Assembly: GCA_905202115.1 (NCBI GenBank)
Contig: CAJKQZ010000083.1
Location: forward strand, 1 to 10,058
Direction: 5' to 3'
DNA: 10,058 bases
Source of the DNA: an uncultured Prevotellaceae bacterium
GTDB lineage: Bacteria; Bacteroidota; Bacteroidia; Bacteroidales; Bacteroidaceae
Each line of letters begins with the position of its first letter. Within the stretch, counting starts at the first letter, position 1. Position numbers and translations under genes: made by a program. This document shows, in pieces, positions 1-6,212 of this stretch. Below the pieces are notes generated by a model. It did no database searches and was not told the origin of the DNA. It saw only the letters and a list, made by a program, of their open reading frames with translations.

Positions 1-49
1 AGACATATTTTCGATTATCTCCCTTGTATTTTAAATTTCCTGCGGGAAG
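1..49 (+). repeat. Edge-truncated copy of the 21-bp-period intergenic element (copy C)
   Basis: The window opens with agacat (1-6), the right end of the 11-bp unit ATCTCAGACAT found in the two complete copies. A 10-bp linker attttcgatt follows (7-16), then a diverged unit atctcccttgt (17-27), a 14-nt spacer (28-41) and the octamer GCGGGAAG (42-49). Linker length, 21-bp step and 14-nt gap are identical to those at 4951-5035 and 7832-7916. Only the geometry and octamer are fully conserved; the second unit matches the consensus at about 6 of 11 positions. The rest of the element should lie just left of the window. Confidence 0.6.
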
Positions 50-318
50 TTTTTTACCTCGCGAAAAAAAATATTTTTTTCATAGGAGACCGATTTTTAA
101 TCAAAGCATTCCCGCCGTGCAATACGCCTATCCGCAGTCAGCATACCACGCAAGAGCATAAGTAAATGGAGTTCTGCTGCCAAAAAGCCGCGGCAGGGCT
201 TTGCCATGAAACGGAAAAAACATAAATTCGCAACTTGCAAACAAACGGGCCGCCCTGTAGCGCACAAACAGAGGCAAAGGATAGGCCTAATGAAAGTAAA
301 ACGCTATAACAAAGCGAA
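50..318. other. Non-coding leader upstream of the dipeptidyl peptidase III gene
   Basis: I see no credible gene here. An A-run/T-run palindrome lies around 64-80. A small inverted repeat pairs AAAGCC (184-189) with GGCTTT (197-202). The 13-mer GTCAGCATACCAC (137-149) recurs exactly at 5168-5180 upstream of the GH16 gene. GGAAAAAAC followed by GCAAC (213-234) recurs at 5185-5205. No TAnnTTTG promoter match was found on the forward strand, so the operon promoter is not located. Confidence 0.5.
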
Positions 319-2349
319 ATGAAACATTTTTTTATGACAATGATATTTGCAACAGGCGCCATTACCGCTTCTGCTCAAAGCAACGACGGATTCAAATACA
401 CCGACGAGCAGTTTGCCGACCTGCAAATGCTCAGATACAAGGTGGAAGGCTTCGAAAAACTCTCACTTAAAGAAAAAACACTCATCTACTACCTGCAGGA
501 AGCCGCACTCTGCGGACGCGACATACTGTGGGACCAGAACGGACGCTACAACCTGCGTATCCGCAAAATGCTCGAGACTGTTTACACCGACTATGCCGGC
601 GACCGCTCGGGCGACGACTTCAAAAACATGACGCTCTACCTTAAACGCGCATGGTTCAGCAACGGAATACATCACCACTATGGCAGCGAAAAGTTCGTGC
701 CCGGATTCTCGCAGACGTTCTTCCGCGCCGCACTGAAAAGCGTAGACAAACAGAAACTGCCGCTGAAAAAAGGACAAACCGTCGACGAACTGTGCGACGA
801 AGTGTTTCCCGTGATTTTCGACCCGACCGTAATGCCTATGAGGACTAGCAAAGCCGACGGACAGGACCTCGTGCTGACTTCGGCGGCCAACTATTACGGC
901 GAAGGCGTTACGCAGGCCGAAGCAGAGGACTTCTACAACTCGCGCAAAGACCCCTCCGACCCGCAACCCGTTATGTTCGGCATGAACAGCCGGCTCGTCA
1001 AGGAAAACGGCAAGATAACGGAAAAGACATGGAAAGTTGGCGGACTGTACGGGCAATCTATAGAAAAAATAGTGTACTGGCTCGAAAAAGCGCTCCCCTA
1101 CGCCGAAACGCCCGAGCAGACAGCAGCAATGAAAAAGCTGATAGAATTTTACAACACCGGCGACCTTAAAACATTCGACGCGTATTCGATTCTCTGGCTT
1201 AAAGACGTGAACAGTCTGGTAGACTTCACGAACTGCTTTACCGAAAGCTACGGCGATCCGTTGGGAATGAAGGCTTCCTGGGAGGCAATCGTGAACTTCA
1301 AAGACCTCGAAGCAACCGAACGCACCAAGAAACTTAGCGAAAACGCCCAATGGTTCGAAGACCATTCGCCCGTCGACAACCGTTTCAAGAAAGAAAAGGT
1401 AAAAGGTATCTCGGCAAAAGTAATAACCGCGGCAATACTCGGCGGCGATCTCTACCCTTCGACCGCGATAGGCATAAATCTGCCTAACTCCGACTGGGTG
1501 CGCAAGGAATACGGCTCGAAGAGCGTCACGATAGGCAACCTTACCGACGCATACAACAAAGCCGCACACGGCAACGGTTTCGAAGAAGAGTTCGTTATCG
1601 ACAAAACAACGCGCGAACTGATTGACAAGTACGGCGACGCGTGCGACGACCTTCACACCGACCTGCACGAATGCCTCGGACACGGAAGCGGAAAGCTGCT
1701 CGAGGGAGTAGACCCCGACACTCTCAAAGCATACGGTTCTACAATAGAGGAAGCACGCGCCGATCTGTTCGGCCTGTACTACGTAGCCGACCCAAAACTC
1801 GTGGAACTCGGACTAACGCCCGACAACGAAGCATACAAATCGCAATATTACACCTACATGATGAACGGACTGCTTACGCAGCTCGTGAGAATCGTTCCCG
1901 GAAACAACATCGAAGAAGCCCACATGCGCAATCGCGCAATGATAGCCCATTGGATGTATGAAAAAGGGAAAAACGACAACGTAGTAGAGCTCGTAAAACG
2001 CGACGGAAAAACTTATGTCAGAATAAACAATTACGAAAAGCTACGCGGACTGTTCGGCAAGCTTCTCGTCGAAATACAACGCGTGAAAAGCGAGGGCGAT
2101 TACGAAGAAGCGCGCCGCCTGGTCGAAAACTACGGCGTAAAAGTGAATCCAGAACTGCACAAGGAAATACTCGCACGTTACGAGAAACTGAACCTTTCTC
2201 CCTACAAAGGCTTCATAAATCCCGTTTACGAAGCAGTGAAAGACCCACAAGGCAACATAACCGACGTAAAGGTTTCGTATGACGAAAGCTACGAACACCA
2301 AATGCTGCGCTACAGCAAGGACTACGCAACTTTGCCTTACATAAACTGA
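319..2349 (+). CDS. Secreted dipeptidyl peptidase III (peptidase family M49)
   Basis: A zinc metallo-exopeptidase that removes dipeptides from the N-termini of peptides. The family signature HECLGH lies at residues 450-455, with H450 and H455 as zinc ligands and E451 as the catalytic base. The second signature EEARAD is at 477-482, with E478 as the expected third ligand. The conserved segment ESYGDP (309-314) precedes them. At 676 residues it matches the length of the bacterial family. The HECLGH variant is the form I recall in the Bacteroides thetaiotaomicron enzyme, where human DPP III has HELLGH. Residues 1-20 form a signal peptide (hydrophobic core, ending ASAQ) with no lipobox cysteine, so a periplasmic location is inferred. 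ATG at 319 gives a complete signal peptide; in-frame ATGs at codons 6 and 8 are less likely. It is the first gene of a compact forward block, 40 nt before the next gene. Confidence 0.95.
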   Translation: MKHFFMTMIFATGAITASAQSNDGFKYTDEQFADLQMLRYKVEGFEKLSLKEKTLIYYLQEAALCGRDILWDQNGRYNLRIRKMLETVYTDYAGDRSGDDFKNMTLYLKRAWFSNGIHHHYGSEKFVPGFSQTFFRAALKSVDKQKLPLKKGQTVDELCDEVFPVIFDPTVMPMRTSKADGQDLVLTSAANYYGEGVTQAEAEDFYNSRKDPSDPQPVMFGMNSRLVKENGKITEKTWKVGGLYGQSIEKIVYWLEKALPYAETPEQTAAMKKLIEFYNTGDLKTFDAYSILWLKDVNSLVDFTNCFTESYGDPLGMKASWEAIVNFKDLEATERTKKLSENAQWFEDHSPVDNRFKKEKVKGISAKVITAAILGGDLYPSTAIGINLPNSDWVRKEYGSKSVTIGNLTDAYNKAAHGNGFEEEFVIDKTTRELIDKYGDACDDLHTDLHECLGHGSGKLLEGVDPDTLKAYGSTIEEARADLFGLYYVADPKLVELGLTPDNEAYKSQYYTYMMNGLLTQLVRIVPGNNIEEAHMRNRAMIAHWMYEKGKNDNVVELVKRDGKTYVRINNYEKLRGLFGKLLVEIQRVKSEGDYEEARRLVENYGVKVNPELHKEILARYEKLNLSPYKGFINPVYEAVKDPQGNITDVKVSYDESYEHQMLRYSKDYATLPYIN

Positions 2350-2389
2350 TACCTCCCGACGCCGGAACAAAAACTAACCGAAAGGAAAT

Positions 2390-3031
2390 ATGAGCACGCA
2401 GGAACGCATTTCAGAACTCAAGAAACAATTCCGCTCCATGATGAACGGCGTTGCAAGTTCCTCAATGCGCGAAAAAGGAATCGAATACCGCGTGAATTTC
2501 GGCGTTGAGACCCCGCGGCTTGCCGAACTTGCCTCGTCCATTGGCAAAGACCATGAGCTGGCACAGGCACTCTGGAAAGAAAATGTGCGCGAATGCCGGA
2601 TTATGGCGCCCATGCTTCAGCCTTACGACAGTTTCTCTGCAGAAATTGCCGATATCTGGCTCGGTTCCATTCGCAATCAGGAAGAAGCGCAGTATGTTTC
2701 GATGTATTTGCTACAATATCTTCCTTACGCCAACGAGAAAGTGTTCGAATGGATAGCCGACGACCGCATTTTTCACCAACTCTGCGGATTCCATACGGCA
2801 GCGCGGCTGTTGCAAACGGGGAAACGGCTGTACGGACGCGAAGCAAACGAGTTTCTCGACCAATGCGCGTCAGCACTCCGTTCTGAAAATGCGGCTGTAG
2901 TGCGGGCTGCTTACAACGCATTGCAGAAATATGCACAGCAAAACGAATATCAGGCAAATTCAGTAGAAGAAATATTCGACGAATACAGCAGAGAACGCGA
3001 GAAAAAAGGAAAGCAGCAGAACAATGTCTGA
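2390..3031 (+). CDS. AlkD-like DNA alkylation repair family protein (HEAT-like repeats)
   Basis: A 213-residue, mostly helical protein with family features of AlkC/AlkD-type DNA glycosylases. These are YRVNFGV (33-39) followed by LAELASSIGKDHELAQALW (44-62), then ENVRECRIMAPML (64-76), with W90 and W121 in the following helices. Family members wrap DNA with HEAT-like repeats and excise alkylated bases; I infer that activity only from this resemblance. I could not confidently place the catalytic Asp and Arg known from Bacillus AlkD, so it may be a non-catalytic DNA-binding paralogue. The start is supported by a purine-rich AAGGA at 2382-2386, 3 nt before the ATG. The C-terminus is charged and low in complexity (198-213). 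It overlaps the regulator gene by 8 nt, suggesting translational coupling. Confidence 0.8.
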   Translation: MSTQERISELKKQFRSMMNGVASSSMREKGIEYRVNFGVETPRLAELASSIGKDHELAQALWKENVRECRIMAPMLQPYDSFSAEIADIWLGSIRNQEEAQYVSMYLLQYLPYANEKVFEWIADDRIFHQLCGFHTAARLLQTGKRLYGREANEFLDQCASALRSENAAVVRAAYNALQKYAQQNEYQANSVEEIFDEYSREREKKGKQQNNV

Positions 3032-3587
3032 AAAAATAGAAAAAAGCGAGATACAGTTGCGCGCAAGGAACGAATTCGAACAGTTCCTCGCGAACAACGG
3101 GCACAGCCGCACGCCGGAACGCTTCGCCATTCTGAACGCGATTTGTGACATCGAAGGAATTTTCAACGCAAAAATGCTTTTCGACATAATGCACGTGCAG
3201 AAAAAACTGCCTGTAAGCCTCGCAACGATATATTCTTCGCTCGCATTGTTCGAAGATGCCCGTATAATCATCAGTCATCACTTCGACCGACGCACCGTAA
3301 GCTACGAGTTGGCGCTGATGAGGCACGGATTCAAATACATTGTATGTACAAAATGCAACAAGGTGAAACGCGTGGAGAGCACTATGCTCGACAAGAGCGT
3401 TGACAACGTAAAAACGCCACGCTTTCACGTAAACAATTTTTCAATATACATATACGGCGTGTGCGCTTCGTGTGCAAGTTTGCAAAAGCGTAAGGAAAAG
3501 CAGCTTTTAAACAAATCTTCCCAAACGAATAAAGCTTCAGAGAAAAAACAAATTCCCCGCAAGCCGGCACACAGCAATACAAAATGA
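3024..3587 (+). CDS. Fur-family transcriptional regulator with a basic C-terminal tail
   Basis: The winged-helix core of the Fur family is recognisable. RTPERFAIL (29-37) and VSLATIYSSLALFEDARII (64-82) form the DNA-binding half. The dimerisation half carries two CxxC pairs, C108/C111 and C147/C150, that would hold the structural zinc. The usual His-rich metal-sensing segment before the first CxxC is reduced: only H101 remains in RHGFKYIVC, with HHFD at 85-88. Metal specificity is therefore unclear and the protein may be a divergent or non-iron sensor. Residues 151-187 are a Lys/Ser/Asn-rich tail beyond the usual family end. The ATG at 3024 lies inside the end of the AlkD-like gene, and purA starts 19 nt after the stop. 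It could regulate this operon, but no operator was identified. Confidence 0.88.
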   Translation: MSEKIEKSEIQLRARNEFEQFLANNGHSRTPERFAILNAICDIEGIFNAKMLFDIMHVQKKLPVSLATIYSSLALFEDARIIISHHFDRRTVSYELALMRHGFKYIVCTKCNKVKRVESTMLDKSVDNVKTPRFHVNNFSIYIYGVCASCASLQKRKEKQLLNKSSQTNKASEKKQIPRKPAHSNTK

Positions 3588-3606
3588 TTAAAGAAAAAAC
3601 AAAAAT

Positions 3607-4875
3607 ATGAAAACCGGAAAAGTTGACACCCTTCTCGGAATTGTATTCGGCGACGAAGGAAAAGGAAAAGTAGTTGATTTCTTCACTCCTCACTACGACG
3701 TGGTTGCACGCTTCGCGGGAGGGCCTAACGCAGGGCACACAATTATATTCGAAGGAAAGAAGTTCGTTCTCCGCTCTATTCCGTCTGGAATTTTTGCCGA
3801 AGACAAAGTTAACATCATAGGCAACGGCTGCGTAATAGCCCCCGACCTGTTCATGGCCGAAGCCAAAGAGCTCGAAAACGCAGGATACAAGCTCAAGAAC
3901 CGCCTGCACATAAGCAAACGGGCACATCTGATACTTCCCACACACCGCGTTCTCGACCGTGCGTACGAAGCAGCCAAAGGAAAAAACAAAGTAGGCACCA
4001 CCGGCAAAGGAATAGGCCCTACATACAGTGATAAAGCCGCACGCATAGGCCTCCGCGTGGGAGATATTCTCGACAATTTCGAGAGTAAATACGAAGCTCT
4101 CAAATTGCATCACGCACGCATACTCGAAGATTTGCATTTCGACTACGACATTTCGGAAGACGAAACCAAATGGTTGGAAGGAATCGAGTATATGAAAGGA
4201 TTCAACCTTACAGACACCGAAATAGAGATAAATTCCTTGCTCGACGAAGGCAAAAGCGTGCTCGCAGAAGGAGCACAAGGCACAATGCTCGACATTGATC
4301 ACGGAACATATCCTTTCGTAAGTTCTTCGTCCACCACCTGCGGCGGAGTATGTACGGGCCTCGGCGTAGCCCCCACGCGCATAAACGATGTTTTCGGTAT
4401 ATTCAAGGCATATTCCACACGAGTAGGCGCAGGACCTTTCCCTGTTGAGCTGTTCGACGAAACCGGCTGCATGATACGCCACACAGGAAACGAATACGGA
4501 GCCGTTACCGGACGCGACCGCCGCTGCGGCTGGCTCGACCTTGTGGCTCTGCGATATGCCGTAATGATAAACGGAGTAACCAAGCTCGTCATGATGAAAA
4601 GCGATGTGCTCGACAATCTCGACACGATACGCGTTTGTACGGCTTACGAGCTTCCCGACGGAACGCGAGTAGACAATGTTCCTTTCGACACCGCCAACTG
4701 CAAGCCCGTTTACACAGAACTACCAGGGTGGAAGTCAGACTTAACCCACATAAAAGCCGAAAAAGACTTCCCGAAAGAACTCAAAGACTACATCAGCTTT
4801 ATAGAGAAAGAAATGAAGCGTCCTATTACCATAGTTTCCGTAGGTCCCGACCGCGAAGCCACGATAATAAGATAA
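3607..4875 (+). CDS. purA: Adenylosuccinate synthetase
   Basis: Catalyses GTP-dependent joining of IMP and aspartate to form adenylosuccinate, the first committed step to AMP, in the cytoplasm. The P-loop-like GDEGKGK is at 15-21, with D16 the expected catalytic base. GGPNAGHT (38-45) carries the catalytic histidine H44. GTTGKGIGPTYSDKAAR, AEGAQGTMLDIDHGTYPF, the RRCGWLDLVAL segment and the C-terminal SVGPDREATIIR are all present. Length (422) and full co-linearity indicate a complete enzyme. One oddity is that the nearly invariant Gln-Trp just before GDEGKGK is Val13-Phe14 here. It is last in the forward block, with a hairpin terminator about 40 nt downstream. Confidence 0.97.
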   Translation: MKTGKVDTLLGIVFGDEGKGKVVDFFTPHYDVVARFAGGPNAGHTIIFEGKKFVLRSIPSGIFAEDKVNIIGNGCVIAPDLFMAEAKELENAGYKLKNRLHISKRAHLILPTHRVLDRAYEAAKGKNKVGTTGKGIGPTYSDKAARIGLRVGDILDNFESKYEALKLHHARILEDLHFDYDISEDETKWLEGIEYMKGFNLTDTEIEINSLLDEGKSVLAEGAQGTMLDIDHGTYPFVSSSSTTCGGVCTGLGVAPTRINDVFGIFKAYSTRVGAGPFPVELFDETGCMIRHTGNEYGAVTGRDRRCGWLDLVALRYAVMINGVTKLVMMKSDVLDNLDTIRVCTAYELPDGTRVDNVPFDTANCKPVYTELPGWKSDLTHIKAEKDFPKELKDYISFIEKEMKRPITIVSVGPDREATIIR

Positions 4876-4913
4876 CAATTGCGCTGAACAGAAAAAGCCA
4901 GACAACATCAGAT

Positions 4914-4932
4914 AAAAAGCGCGGCGCTTTTT
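4914..4932 (+). terminator. Short hairpin terminator after purA
   Basis: An inverted repeat AAAAAGC (4914-4920) / GCTTTTT (4926-4932), with an extra G-C pair inside and a 3-nt loop, starts 38 nt after the purA stop. The right arm itself supplies the T-run. The GC core is short, so strength is uncertain. It reads similarly on both strands. Confidence 0.55.
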
Positions 4933-4950
4933 CACACAGCCAAACGATGT

Positions 4951-5035
4951 GCGAAAAATTATGTCTGAGATATTTTAAAATATCTCAGACATAATTCAAA
5001 ATACCTCAGAGATAATTTTTTTTATCTGCGGGAAG
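4951..5035 (+). repeat. Complete 21-bp-period intergenic element (copy A)
   Basis: Three 11-bp units sit 21 bp apart: ATGTCTGAGAT (4961-4971), ATCTCAGACAT (4982-4992) and ACCTCAGAGAT (5003-5013). The linkers are ATTTTAAAAT (4972-4981) and AATTCAAAAT (4993-5002). Fourteen nt after the last unit comes GCGGGAAG (5028-5035). CGAAAAATT precedes the first unit (4952-4960). Units 1 and 2 with their palindromic linker make a perfect palindrome with 20-bp arms at 4957-4996. Ungapped comparison with 7832-7916 gives about 73 of 85 identical bases by hand count. Each unit is close to the dyad ATCTC-W-GAGAT, which suggests dimer half-sites. Function is unknown. Confidence 0.85.
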
Positions 5036-5264
5036 AAATCCGGAATACTCATCCGTTTCAGCCTCAGCAAACAGAACCCCTAAAAAACAGGCGGAACCGG
5101 CAACAAAAAAGTATGAGATATTCGATATTCCGGCACACACATAATATAATTATGCCTGTAAAAAAGCGTCAGCATACCACAACAGGAAAAAACGTACATG
5201 GCAACGTAGGTCTTTCACCCTTATAAAAACAAAATACACGCTCTGCAACACACCTATAAACGAT
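5036..5264. other. Non-coding leader upstream of the GH16 gene
   Basis: No gene is visible between the repeat element and the GH16 start. A possible diverged element unit, aagtatgagat, lies at 5109-5119 (9 of 11 matches to ATGTCTGAGAT). The 13-mer GTCAGCATACCAC (5168-5180) and the pair GGAAAAAAC/GCAAC (5185-5193 and 5201-5205) recur in the leader at 137-234. No clear TAnnTTTG promoter was found. Confidence 0.5.
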
Positions 5265-6212
5265 ATGAAAAATCACACGTCGAGCTTCACATACATAATA
5301 AATAACCTGCTCCGGAACGAAAGCGCATTCATAAAAAATATATGCCTTACAACCGCAGCTGTTTTGTTTGCGACATATTCCTTCGCACAATCCCCCGACG
5401 GAATAAGCGGAGCCTCCTCTATGAACACGGCCACGGCAAAAAAGGACAAGGCTGCCGCCACAACCAAAATCAAAACTCCCAAAGGCTACAGGCTTGTATG
5501 GCACGACGAGTTCGACGACGCTACAACCAAAAGCGGAAGCTACATTCTGCCGGACGACAAGCGCTGGTGGTACGAAGAGGGAAAACACGGCTGGGGAAAC
5601 AATGAACTTCAGAACTACGTTCCGGCATTCAAAGACGGCGACACGCTTGCCTACATATCGAACGGAACACTGAAAATAAAGCAGATACAGACACCTTCGG
5701 GCGAAGTACGGTCGATAAGAATGAATACCAAAGAAAGCTGGACCTACGGATATTTCGAGGCCCGCCTTAAACTTCCCTCGGGCAAAGGCACCTGGCCCGC
5801 GTTCTGGATGATGCCAAAAAATTCTTCCCGCTGGCCTGCCTGCGGAGAAATAGATATTATGGAAGAAGTGGGGTACGACCCTACACATGTGCTCTCGTCC
5901 GTTCACTGCGACAGACACTACGGTGGAAATTCCAAAAGCGGCGGCCTCGAAGTCAAAGACTGTCAGACGGCTTTCCATGTATATGCCTGCGAATGGACGC
6001 CCGATTACATCAAATTCTTCGTTGACGGCAAACAGATACATCTTTACAAAAACGACGGAGGAGGCAACGACACCTGGCCGTTCGACAAACCTTTCTACAT
6101 CAAGCTTAACAACGCTTTCGGCGGAAATTGGGGCGGCAAGAACGGAGTGGACTATTCATGCCTGCCGACTATTTACGAAATAGACTATGTGCGGGTGTTC
6201 CAAAAGAAATAA
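5265..6212 (+). CDS. Secreted GH16 family beta-glucanase-like glycoside hydrolase
   Basis: An endo-acting beta-glucan hydrolase of family GH16. The catalytic signature GEIDIMEEVG covers 194-203; E195 is the expected nucleophile, D197 the assisting residue and E200 the acid/base. YRLVWHDEFDD (75-85), GYFEARLKLPSGKGTWPAFW (162-181) and the C-terminal YEIDYVRVFQKK also match the laminarinase-like jelly-roll fold. The domain fills about residues 72-315 with no added carbohydrate-binding module. Residues 24-42 look like a signal peptide ending in SFAQ, but it is preceded by an unusually long stretch of about 22 residues. No other ATG start is available, so the true start is uncertain. A low-complexity Ala/Thr/Lys linker spans about 52-71. 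Substrate (laminarin-type or mixed-linkage glucan) is inferred from the family only. No SusC/SusD pair is adjacent. Its end overlaps the next gene by 26 nt. Confidence 0.92.
   Translation: MKNHTSSFTYIINNLLRNESAFIKNICLTTAAVLFATYSFAQSPDGISGASSMNTATAKKDKAAATTKIKTPKGYRLVWHDEFDDATTKSGSYILPDDKRWWYEEGKHGWGNNELQNYVPAFKDGDTLAYISNGTLKIKQIQTPSGEVRSIRMNTKESWTYGYFEARLKLPSGKGTWPAFWMMPKNSSRWPACGEIDIMEEVGYDPTHVLSSVHCDRHYGGNSKSGGLEVKDCQTAFHVYACEWTPDYIKFFVDGKQIHLYKNDGGGNDTWPFDKPFYIKLNNAFGGNWGGKNGVDYSCLPTIYEIDYVRVFQKK

Noticed and set aside
138..362. 74-codon reverse frame across the first leader with a hydrophobic stretch
   Set aside because: It overlaps the dipeptidyl peptidase III start, has no recognisable motif or start context, and the region carries non-coding motifs shared with another leader.
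463..1683. Long reverse-strand open frame (406 codons) opposite the dipeptidyl peptidase III gene
   Set aside because: It lies entirely antisense to a well-supported enzyme and has a Phe/Val/Arg-rich composition typical of a codon-bias shadow.
3382..4482. Long reverse-strand open frame (366 codons) opposite the Fur-family gene and purA
   Set aside because: It is antisense to two conserved genes; composition is biased (Tyr/Cys/Phe/Val) and no family motif is present.
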